Assembly: GCA_947252915.1 (NCBI GenBank)
Contig: CAMXWI010000015.1
Coordinates: forward strand, 1 to 11,151
DNA from: an uncultured Lactobacillus sp.
Lineage (GTDB): Bacteria > Bacillota > Bacilli > Lactobacillales > Lactobacillaceae
DNA length: 11,151 bases
Direction of reading: 5' to 3'
Part shown: piece after piece, positions 1-7,072 of the stretch
Position numbering within the stretch: the first letter of the stretch is position 1
How the letters are laid out: the number at the start of each line of letters is the position of its first letter
The notes under the pieces: model-generated
Seen by the model: only the letters and a program-made list of their open reading frames with translations
Told to the model about the DNA's origin: nothing
Database searches by the model: none
Translations under genes and position numbers: made by a program

Positions 1-1
1 G

Positions 2-70
2 AATACAGAAGATTATTTACAGTTCGAACTTGGTCATGACAGCTGTAAACATACAATTATTTTAAGTTAA
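2..70 (+). CDS. 3' end of an unidentified upstream gene (partial)
   Basis: An open frame enters from the left edge and ends at TAA (68-70), giving 22 visible residues that finish in GHDSCKHTIILS. The stop overlaps the ribosome site (AAGGTGAG, 69-76) of the GH28 gene that follows, which is how translationally coupled operon genes usually look; this favours a real gene over chance. The fragment is too short to assign a family. By context it may be another carbohydrate-active enzyme, but that is inference only. Confidence 0.5.
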   Translation, partial: NTEDYLQFELGHDSCKHTIILS

Positions 71-81
71 GGTGAGAAGTA

Positions 82-2133
82 ATGGAAAATAAAATAAATG
101 AACATGATATTTATTGGGATGATCAGCGCTATTATCAAATTGAAAAAACAGTGAGAAATACGGTTCCCAACTTTGATGCAGCTAAAATTTTTAAAATTAC
201 TGATAGTAAGTATGCGCCTTTAATTGAACAACGAGATGAAGTTTATGCCGAAGGAAATGAAGCAGGGGATCCTAGTAAAACTGATTCGCCACTAGTTTAT
301 AAAAAACGCAAAGTATGGTACTACGGAGAAGCAATTGCGGCGGCAGTTGCCGATGCTAAAGAAAATGGTGGTACTGTCTTGATCCCAGCTGGTGAATCTA
401 AAAATAGCGATGGTGCTTACTATACGGGAGCGATTCGCTTATATAGCTTAGTTAATTTGCATATTGCTAAAGGGGCTACCCTACGCTTCATGCGTAATCG
501 AACAAATGAATATTATCCGGTTGTACAAACTAGCTACGAAGGCTCAGATATTTTTAACTACTCACCATTAATTTTTGCCTTAAAACAACATGACCTTGCA
601 ATTACAGGTGAAGGAACTTTAGATGGTGGAGAAGATATGTGGAACTGGCGACCTTGGAAAAAAGGGTACTGGGGTGAACGCCATGTTGAAAATCATGCCT
701 TGGATAACCGTGAATATGCAGAGAATGGCATTTTGAGTCATGATAATTTAACGAATGTACCATTAAACGAACGGAGTTTCACTGATGATGGTCATCGACC
801 AACGACTGTTTATGGTTTAAAAGACGGGCAGGCAGTCAACATTCCGGTTAAAAAAACTGATAAGGTGATGATGAGTTCATTCCGTCCACACTTTATTGAA
901 CCCAGTTACTGTGAAAATGTTTTAATTCAAGGAGTGAAGCTGGTTAATGCACCATTTTGGCAAGTTCATCCAGCGAACTCCAATAATATCTTAATAGATG
1001 GGATTACCATTCATAGTAATAAGACCAAGGGTTATGAACCATATGGTTGGAATAATGATGATTGAATTGATCCAGATGCATGTAATAATGTCATTATTCA
1101 AAACGTTAATGTTACTGTTTATGATGATGGCATTGATCTAAAAGCATTTCGTGGGAATGATGGGATGCTACATCATAATCCTTGTCAGAATGTGATTATT
1201 CGTAATAGCGAATTTCATAATGAGCGAGGAAACTCAGCAGCCATTTCTGCCGGTAGTGAAATGTCTGGTGGAGTTAAGAATATCTTTATTGAAAATGTCA
1301 AATTTGGTGGCCCTGGGCTAGTCCACGCATTGAAGTTAAAGACGAATGCTTATCGGGGTGGCTATATTAAAAATATTTACTTTAGAAATTCTGAAATGGA
1401 TCAGGTTACATGGGGATTAATTCAATTTGATAGCGATTATAATCAAACTCTTTCGGTACCCGAATTAGATGTTCATGATCCAGTCATTAAAAATATTTTC
1501 ATTAAGAATGTGAAGACAAATCCTAACATTAAGCATTGCAGCCCATGCAAGAGTATTATCGATTTTCAAAGTGCAGCTTCACGCTCACCAGTAAGTAATA
1601 TTTATTTGAAAGATTGTACTTTCTATACTCGGCACTCTGTTGAGTCAGCTTTCAGAAAGAATAAATTTATTGCCAATTTAAACTTAGACAATGTTGTTCT
1701 AGTAAACCCAAAGACAGGGATTAGTACCACCTATAATATTCATCCAATTAAATTGGCAGAATCACCAGTCGCAATGCTGCATAATCAAACGGCGATTGCA
1801 CTATTGGATAGCTCTTCTGATACTGAACACCCATTGGTTAATGAATTACCAGCTGGCCGCTTTAAAGTTTTAGGAAAACTTAACTTAACTAACGATCCGC
1901 ATTTTGTAACCGATGGTGGAGAAATTAAAATTTATGTGGATCGAAGTAAGCGTCCTTATCAGGTAAATATAAATGCGGATGGTTCCTTTGAAACGAAGCA
2001 TGAATTAAAAATTCCAGCAGAAAAGTACTGGTACCGTGGTCACCACTACTTGGCTATTAATATCATTCATAATGATAATATTAATACAATTGTCTATTTA
2101 TTTAAGCAGGGAATGGATACTAACAATGAATAA
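82..2133 (+). pseudogene. GH28 polygalacturonase-like glycoside hydrolase, interrupted by an in-frame TGA
   Basis: Two open stretches in one frame (327 codons, then in-frame sequence to TAA at 2131-2133) are separated only by TGA at 1063-1065; read through, they give about 683 residues. The first part has the GH28 entry region, with YYTGAIRLYSLVNLHIAKGA near 113-132 and ITGEGTLDG near 174-182. The second shows repeated coils of the form N-[IV]-x-[IV]-x-[ND], such as NVIIRNSEF, NIFIENVKF and NIYFRNSEM, typical of a right-handed parallel beta-helix. The TGA is codon 328, where the family motif N-T-D-G-x-D has Gly; a single GGA to TGA change explains it. Other family motifs are YDDG (347-350, usual GDDC), GSEMSGG (391-397) and KLKTN (418-422, usual RIK). 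GH28 enzymes cleave galacturonan or rhamnogalacturonan linkages. No signal peptide is visible, so a cytoplasmic enzyme acting on imported oligosaccharides is inferred. The start at 82 has an SD at 69-76. As drawn it should yield only an inactive N-terminal half. Confidence 0.85.
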
Positions 2134-2425
2134 TCGGTTTAATATTGGTAATGAACGAATAGTTCTAAAACTTCTCCATTTTGTTAGTATTGCGGCAACG
2201 GTTGTTTCTGTACTGATGTACGTGTCCTATATTCCTCAAATTTATGATAACTTGCACGGTCAACCAGGGAATCCCATTCAGCCATTAGTGGCAGCGATCA
2301 ATTGTATTTTTTGGGTGATCCATGGTCTATTTGGACTAGATGGACACTCTCGTGATTTAGCGATTGTTTATGCTAATGTCCCAGGAATTGCATTCGGACT
2401 TTTAGCATTTTTGACCGCACTTTAA
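2126..2425 (+). CDS. SemiSWEET-family (PQ-loop) sugar transporter
   Basis: A 99-residue hydrophobic protein with three membrane segments (about 15-37, 50-70 and 78-98). It has the PQ-loop signature YVSYIPQIYDN (32-42), then NPIQPLVAAINCIFWVIHG, with a Trp (W63) and an Asn (N84) of the kind that line the sugar pocket in SemiSWEETs. SemiSWEETs are half-size relatives of eukaryotic SWEETs that dimerise in the membrane and let mono- or disaccharides pass by facilitated diffusion. I chose ATG 2126, which overlaps the GH28 stop by 8 bases and gives the usual family length. The same frame is open back to 2036, but that extension is the GH28 C-terminus read out of frame. The nearest SD-like runs are AGGGA (2108-2112) and GGAT (2115-2118). 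The substrate is unknown; a released sugar of this locus, such as rhamnose or galacturonate, is a guess. A terminator follows at 2434-2474. Confidence 0.85.
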   Translation: MNNRFNIGNERIVLKLLHFVSIAATVVSVLMYVSYIPQIYDNLHGQPGNPIQPLVAAINCIFWVIHGLFGLDGHSRDLAIVYANVPGIAFGLLAFLTAL

Positions 2426-2433
2426 ACTAACTT

Positions 2434-2474
2434 AGCAGATTAAGCATCATCATTTTTGCTTAATCTGCTTTTTT
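2434..2474 (+). terminator. Rho-independent terminator after the SemiSWEET gene
   Basis: A perfect 13-bp inverted repeat (AGCAGATTAAGCA at 2434-2446 with its complement at 2457-2469) encloses a 10-base loop. It runs into six T residues (2469-2474) on the plus strand. It lies 8 bases after the SemiSWEET stop and ends the first plus-strand group. Confidence 0.9.
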
Positions 2475-2569
2475 AGTTAATTAGATGTTGATTCGGAGCA
2501 AGATTGGAAAAGCATTATTAGTTCATTTTTTGAAATGTCACTTTTTGCAATAAACCACGCAGAAAATGT

Positions 2570-2599
2570 AAAGAAATCGCTTTCATTTAAAGCTATAAT
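2570..2599 (+). promoter_or_regulatory. Candidate sigma-A promoter for the GPH transporter/esterase genes
   Basis: A perfect -10 hexamer TATAAT lies at 2594-2599. No good -35 hexamer (TTGACA-like) is present at 16-18 bases spacing, and no extended TG -10 is present, so the promoter is probably weak or activator-dependent. It overlaps the cre-like site at 2572-2585. A second TATAAT at 2648-2653 also lacks a clear -35 and is a weaker alternative. Confidence 0.5.
2572..2585 (+). promoter_or_regulatory. Candidate cre site (CcpA operator)
   Basis: AGAAATCGCTTTCA differs from the palindromic cre form TGAAAGCGCTTTCA at only two positions and keeps the central CG and right half-site TTTCA. It ends 8 bases before the TATAAT at 2594-2599, so bound CcpA would cover the -35 and spacer region. 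That position usually means carbon catabolite repression, which fits a locus for a secondary carbon source. Identified by motif only. Confidence 0.65.
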
Positions 2600-2739
2600 G
2601 CAGTGTGTAGATAGCTATCGGTATATAAAACTGAACAACAATACAAGTATAATCTTCCAAACTATCGCCGAGTTACTTATTGGTAATACGGAGTTTAAGA
2701 ATAGTTGAGGATATTAGTATAGAAGGGTAGTTTTAAAGA
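2600..2739 (+). other. Leader region upstream of the GPH transporter gene
   Basis: This completes the 314-base gene-free gap 2426-2739, whose other contents are the terminator, cre-like site and promoter. If transcription starts just after the TATAAT at 2594-2599, the leader is roughly 130 bases. It holds a 10-base palindrome GATAGCTATC (2610-2619), a second TATAAT (2648-2653) and a modest imperfect hairpin (about 2668-2691, CCG...CGG closing stem, 6-base loop). Near the end is an SD-like GAAGGG (2722-2727), unusually far (12 bases) from ATG 2740. I recognise no riboswitch class and no convincing leader peptide. Confidence 0.4.
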
Positions 2740-4320
2740 ATGAATAGTACGACAAAAGGTAGCCCGACTGGGCATGTGAAATTATGGAATAAGATTGGTT
2801 TTGGAATGTATGAAGCAGCATCCATTAATAACTGGTTTGTAAATATTTGGTTACTGTTCTATTTGACGACTTTTGTAGGTTTATCTGTCGGAGCAGCAAC
2901 AACAATGTTTGCAACTGGCAAAGTTGTATCAGCATTTTGTACACCAATTTTTGGCTATATTTCTGATCACCTTTACCAAACGCGTTTTGGTCGTAAATTT
3001 GGTCGACGGAAGGGAATGCTATTACTAGGACTTCCCTTAGAGGCGTTTGCATATATTTGGCTGTGGGTTCCGCAAGAACCACATTTCGTTTACTATCTGG
3101 CTTACTTTATTTTTATTATTTTGCAACCATTGATGGGATCCACGCGGTTAACATTTATGTCGGAAATGACAGAAAATTCTGTTCAACGGGCGGAACTAGC
3201 TGGTGCTAATCAATATGGATCAGCAATTGGGACGATTTTTGGTTCTTCACTAGCCACTTACATGTTTGCCAAGATGGGTCAACACAACGAAATGACGTTC
3301 CTATGGGTTTCGATTGTGTTTAATATTCTGTACATTATCGGTATGTTTATTTTTTACAAGAGTGTTTATGAACGTAAATATGATGAGTCAACTGATGTTA
3401 AGACGGCAGCAGGACTAAAGGGCACACAAGTTAAGAGCTTTAAAGCAACATTGACCGAAATGAAAGAAATTATCTGGAATTTCTTATCTGTTTTTCGACT
3501 CAAATCATTTAATTTATACATGATTATGTACATTACAGAAAGTATGTTTCGGGCGCTTTGGGGTGATATTCGGACATATTTTATTGTCTTTGTATTATTA
3601 CTTGAACCAAATGCCGTTAATGTTTCAACGTTAATTGGTTTTGCCTTTGGTCTTTTCTGTACGACCTTTTTCCTCTGGTATACAGCAAAAACGGATGGCC
3701 CGAAGTCATACCGGTTTGGTGCATTGTGGACAATTGGTAATTCTTTAGCAATTATGGCGATCGCTATTTTCCGTCCTGCTCATTTACTAATTTGGTACAT
3801 TGTATTACAAACAACGGTTAACTTTGGTGGAGCTGGTGTTACGAATGCTTGCCAATTCCTCTTTACATTCATGCCAGATGTCGATGAAATTGTTACTGGA
3901 AAGCGTCGTGAAGGTCAATATTCCGGTGTTCAAGTGTTCATCGATACGTTATTTGGGAGCATTATTTTAATTTTAGTTGGCTGGATTTTGGACGCCACTG
4001 GTTTCCAGGCCAAAGCCATGACGCAACCATCAGACACCCGTATGGCCATTTTAATTATGTATACCGTGGTACCAATTGTTTTAGCTATTTTGGGAATTAT
4101 TTCATCATACTTCTTAAAGCTAAACGTTCCTACTCATAAGATTTTATTGAAAGAAGTCAAACGGCTACGTAATGGTGGTTCAATGGATGATGTTGATCCA
4201 AAGACTAAGACAATTGTTGAGACGCTGACTGGATTTAAATACCGCGAATGTTGGGGCCACAACAACGTGATGAATAGTAGTCTTCAAAAAGGAACTTTGA
4301 GTGCAGAACAAAAGAAGTAA
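2740..4320 (+). CDS. GPH-family MFS sugar:cation symporter
   Basis: A 526-residue polytopic membrane protein. It opens with KLWNKIGFGMYEAA (14-27) and has the GPH-family cytoplasmic loop 2-3 signature ISDHLYQTRFGRKFGRRKG (74-92), where family members carry a conserved D and TRxGRxRP-like run. About twelve hydrophobic segments follow, with a charged central loop near 205-245 and a polar C-terminal tail from about 459 (KEVKRLRNGGS, then TGFKYRECWG). That tail resembles the C-terminus of glycoside-pentoside-hexuronide carriers and is not a PTS EIIA domain. GPH carriers import glycosides, pentosides, hexuronides and oligosaccharides with H+ or Na+. The esterase gene follows after 40 bases, so the cargo is probably an acylated or rhamnose/galacturonate-containing oligosaccharide (inference). 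It is probably controlled by the cre-overlapped promoter. The start has only a weak, distant SD, but no better in-frame start is evident. Confidence 0.88.
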   Translation: MNSTTKGSPTGHVKLWNKIGFGMYEAASINNWFVNIWLLFYLTTFVGLSVGAATTMFATGKVVSAFCTPIFGYISDHLYQTRFGRKFGRRKGMLLLGLPLEAFAYIWLWVPQEPHFVYYLAYFIFIILQPLMGSTRLTFMSEMTENSVQRAELAGANQYGSAIGTIFGSSLATYMFAKMGQHNEMTFLWVSIVFNILYIIGMFIFYKSVYERKYDESTDVKTAAGLKGTQVKSFKATLTEMKEIIWNFLSVFRLKSFNLYMIMYITESMFRALWGDIRTYFIVFVLLLEPNAVNVSTLIGFAFGLFCTTFFLWYTAKTDGPKSYRFGALWTIGNSLAIMAIAIFRPAHLLIWYIVLQTTVNFGGAGVTNACQFLFTFMPDVDEIVTGKRREGQYSGVQVFIDTLFGSIILILVGWILDATGFQAKAMTQPSDTRMAILIMYTVVPIVLAILGIISSYFLKLNVPTHKILLKEVKRLRNGGSMDDVDPKTKTIVETLTGFKYRECWGHNNVMNSSLQKGTLSAEQKK

Positions 4321-4360
4321 ATTTGTAAGAAGAACAATTATTGGATTGAAGGAGAAAAAG

Positions 4361-5028
4361 ATGAATCAATTAAATGGCAAGCTTTTGTATGCGTTTGGCA
4401 CAAGCATTGTGAATGGTCATTTAGCGAATAAGAGTTTTGTGGAGGATATTTGTAAAAGCAATCAAATGCAATATAAAAAGTTTTGCGTAAATGGGGCAAC
4501 ATCAAGGACTACTGATCCGAATAACATTATTGTACAAATTGAAAATGCTCCTCAAAAGGTGCCAGATTTGATTCAATTGCCAATGATGCATATGCCAAGG
4601 TTACTGATGATCCGGATGTATTTGGAAAAGTTACATATGGTTATCATGATAACTTTGATTTGGAAACTTATTGTGGTGCCTTAGAAAAAATTTGTTATCT
4701 TTTGGAAACGAAGTATCAAGGTGCCAAGATTCTGTATATTGCTACCCATAAAACGCCGGCTCGTGACCTCCGTGTGCAAAAAATTATGCATGATGTTTCG
4801 GTTAAAATAGTTCATAAATGGTCTATCAAAGTGGCCGATATTTTTAAAGGTGAAAATATGAATTGTTTTATTCCTCAATATCAGCACGATTATTCCTATG
4901 ATGATGTTGATGCAAATGGTGGGAACCATTCAGTTGGCGGTTCGGGAACACATCCGAATGATGCTGGTTACCGTCTATTTTATGATCCCATTATTACTCA
5001 ACAGTTAATGTCATTAGCTAGTGACTAA
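4361..5028 (+). pseudogene. SGNH/GDSL-family hydrolase (probable carbohydrate esterase), frameshifted
   Basis: The gene begins at ATG 4361 with a clear AAGGAG (4349-4354) six bases upstream. The N-terminal part shows block I as AFGTSIVNG (11-19, nucleophile Ser15; the usual GDS is GTS) and block II as VNGATSR (Gly45). Around 4574, just after PDLI, the frame changes. The matching continuation IANDAYAKV (block III, Asn-Asp) is in the next frame, which stays open to TAA 5026-5028 and holds block V as SGTHPNDAGY. Downstream phase implies a net loss of 1 base, or 1 plus a multiple of 3. A 10-base loss fits the family spacing between 'PDxI' and 'xNDAY', where an F-x-G-like stretch is expected. SGNH enzymes in such loci remove acetyl or other acyl groups from sugars before glycosidase action. 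As drawn, translation would yield a nonsense tail ending near 4684. It is co-oriented with, and probably co-transcribed with, the GPH carrier. Confidence 0.8.
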
Positions 5029-5044
5029 AATATTTATATAATAC

Positions 5045-5082
5045 TAATCCCCCGAATCGTACTTTAACGATTCGGGGGATTA
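5045..5082. terminator. Bidirectional hairpin terminator between convergent operons
   Basis: A perfect 16-bp inverted repeat (5045-5060 with 5067-5082) has a six-base loop ACTTTA and a CCCCCG/CGGGGG core. It lies 16 bases after the plus-strand SGNH stop and 7 bases past the minus-strand GH78 stop. Flanks are A/T-rich on both sides (TTATTTAGTTATT to the right; the left flank reads TATTATATAAATATTTT on the minus strand), so it can serve both operons. The U-runs are interrupted. Confidence 0.85.
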
Positions 5083-5089
5083 AACTTAT

Positions 5090-7042
5090 TTAGTTATTAG
5101 CAATTGTAACGGTTTGTTGTGGCTGTAACTCAATCCTCCCTGAGTCGGTAATTACGGTCCCACCAGAGCGATCAGTTCGTAGATCAATTTTGCCATCATG
5201 AACATGATAGTAAACGGAACCGTTTTTAACTGGCAAAGAGCATTGTAATTCGTTAAACATCGATAGGTGAGGATGAATTGTAAATGTTGCATATCCAGGG
5301 GCAGTGGGCTGAAGACCCATGAAGTACCGTCCTAGTAGATAAACTGGACTTCCACCCCAGGCATGACAAAGACTTTTACCAAAGGGATCACCATACATGG
5401 CGTAATGTTCTTTTCCAGAAACGGTGGGATCATATTCTTCCCAAATTGTTGTTGCACCTAGTTTAATCATCGCACCCCAGTAATCTTGGATCGTTTGGTA
5501 CACCTGGGATAATTGACCTAACTTACACAATGCATCTTGTTCAAAAAACTTGAAATAAGGGGTCGTCAATTGGGTGATTTGATCATTCAAAAGCACGTTT
5601 TTCAAAATCGATTGTTGTTTTTCTTCATCAACAATGTCGAATAGGACCGCCAAAATATTAGCATGGCGAGTAACGTGGCGCTTTCCAGATTCATAGCTAT
5701 CAATGAAGGCTCCTTTTTCATCATCCCAGAAATATTTCAGGGTATTTGCTTTTAATGATTTAAATAATTTTTGATACTTTGTAGCCGTTTGACCCAGGAC
5801 TTTTTTCGCGGTCATGATGGATTTTAATGACTGAAGAAGAAACATTTGCTCAGCAGCGACCGTACCATCTTTGTCCATTTCTGACCAATCCACGAAAATC
5901 CAGTCACCATCACGACCGTAGATAAATCCTAGGTCGTTGGTTTGCGCTAATAGATAGTCCATCATTTGTTCCATGCGGGGCATAATTATTTGTAAAAATT
6001 CTTTATCTGCTGTCATTTGATAATGGTTATAAATGCTGATGACCCAGAGCATGGAGTAATCAACGATGGTATTAATATGCTGGTGAATTTCATCGTGGCC
6101 ACGCAGGGCGAGAATGGTTCGTTTGTCAACATCTTCATTGAAGTATGAATATTGATTAATGAAATTATCTTGATAAGCATCGCCGCCCCAAATCCACCGA
6201 TCACGTTTAATACCATCAATATAGAATAAATCGCTGCACAATTTGAATGTCCGAATTGAAGCATCCCAAATTTTATTCACCAATTCATTGTCGGAAGAAA
6301 AGGATGAATGGTTTGTCATTGGTAGAAAGATACAATCAGCAGTTACGTCGATTGATGGCTCTGTAAAGTCGGGTATGAACAGGTACCGAAAGGCGCGTTT
6401 AGGAATCTTGGTATGTTCAGTGATACCAGATTGCTGATAGTAGCACATCTTGATGTCTAACGCTTCAGTTTGGGACTCTTCGTAACAAACCGTAATGGCT
6501 TTTTTTAAGTTATTAAATTTAAGTGAAGCATTGATTTCTTTGCCAAAATCGACCAACAATCCACCATTTTGTGAGTGGGAATTTACTGGCGCAATTTCTT
6601 TATGTGCATAAGGGATATGGGATGGGTTATCAGTTTGCTTGGTAAACAAATCACTATAACCGACAGGACGTTGAATCACGTAGTTATCTGCTAGCCAACT
6701 AGGGTCAGAGTGAATTAATTTACCTTCGATCCAGACAGTTGGTAGTTCATCGGCACTAAAGATATATATAACAATGTTTTGATGACCAGGCTTTAAAGTG
6801 ATTGGTTCATTTACCCGATATTTAGTGTCATTGATTGTGATGTAACCCTGCTGATGGGTATGCACAGTGAAGGTCGTTGGGGTATGAAGATCATAGGAAT
6901 GTTCAAATTTAACGTTTTTATAGCAATCATCAATGTACCAATAAGCTGGCCACCGCATTCCGCGTTCTTCCCTGGTGAAATTTTGAAGCATCCCTTCATG
7001 AATTTCAAAATCTCCGGGGAACCAAATCCAATAGTTTTTCAT
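5090..7042 (-). CDS. GH78 alpha-L-rhamnosidase (long form, 650 residues)
   Basis: Hydrolyses terminal alpha-L-rhamnose from oligosaccharides or plant glycosides. An N-terminal beta-rich part (about 1-250) precedes an (alpha/alpha)6 barrel. The barrel opens with the GH78 signature IDGIKRDRWIWGGDAYQDN (275-293), which holds the conserved acidic residues D276, D281 and D288. It closes with TTIWEEYDP (531-539), where E535 matches the proposed catalytic base, then SLCHAWGGSPVYLL with H560. After the barrel comes a C-terminal beta domain starting near GLQPTAPGYATFTIHPHLS (576-594), usual in full-length GH78 enzymes. No signal peptide is visible, so the enzyme is probably cytoplasmic. ATG 7042 has AAGGAG eight bases upstream. 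The gene follows an MFS transporter by 30 bases and is last in the operon, ending at the hairpin 5045-5082. Exact substrate (rutinoside, neohesperidoside, rhamnogalacturonan fragment) cannot be read from sequence. Confidence 0.93.
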   Translation of the reverse strand: MKNYWIWFPGDFEIHEGMLQNFTREERGMRWPAYWYIDDCYKNVKFEHSYDLHTPTTFTVHTHQQGYITINDTKYRVNEPITLKPGHQNIVIYIFSADELPTVWIEGKLIHSDPSWLADNYVIQRPVGYSDLFTKQTDNPSHIPYAHKEIAPVNSHSQNGGLLVDFGKEINASLKFNNLKKAITVCYEESQTEALDIKMCYYQQSGITEHTKIPKRAFRYLFIPDFTEPSIDVTADCIFLPMTNHSSFSSDNELVNKIWDASIRTFKLCSDLFYIDGIKRDRWIWGGDAYQDNFINQYSYFNEDVDKRTILALRGHDEIHQHINTIVDYSMLWVISIYNHYQMTADKEFLQIIMPRMEQMMDYLLAQTNDLGFIYGRDGDWIFVDWSEMDKDGTVAAEQMFLLQSLKSIMTAKKVLGQTATKYQKLFKSLKANTLKYFWDDEKGAFIDSYESGKRHVTRHANILAVLFDIVDEEKQQSILKNVLLNDQITQLTTPYFKFFEQDALCKLGQLSQVYQTIQDYWGAMIKLGATTIWEEYDPTVSGKEHYAMYGDPFGKSLCHAWGGSPVYLLGRYFMGLQPTAPGYATFTIHPHLSMFNELQCSLPVKNGSVYYHVHDGKIDLRTDRSGGTVITDSGRIELQPQQTVTIANN

Positions 7043-7072
7043 GATAATTTCTCCTTTTGATAAGCAGTAATG

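Noticed and set aside
1063..1065. TGA read as selenocysteine or tryptophan
   Set aside because: The motif position calls for Gly, GH28 enzymes are not known selenoproteins, no clear SECIS-like structure was noticed just downstream, and other genes here use TGG for Trp. A nonsense change or sequencing error is simpler.
2036..2125. N-terminal extension of the SemiSWEET from ATG 2036
   Set aside because: It would overlap the GH28 coding sequence by about 98 bases and add 30 residues not typical of the family. ATG 2126 gives the standard length.
1165..2133. Independent gene starting at ATG 1165
   Set aside because: It is the in-frame second part of the GH28 gene. Homologous sequence continues upstream of 1165 to the TGA, and the ATG lacks a convincing ribosome site.
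4301..4360. Earlier start at 4301 for the SGNH gene
   Set aside because: It overlaps the end of the GPH gene and lacks an SD. ATG 4361 has AAGGAG at ideal spacing and begins just before the GDS-like block.
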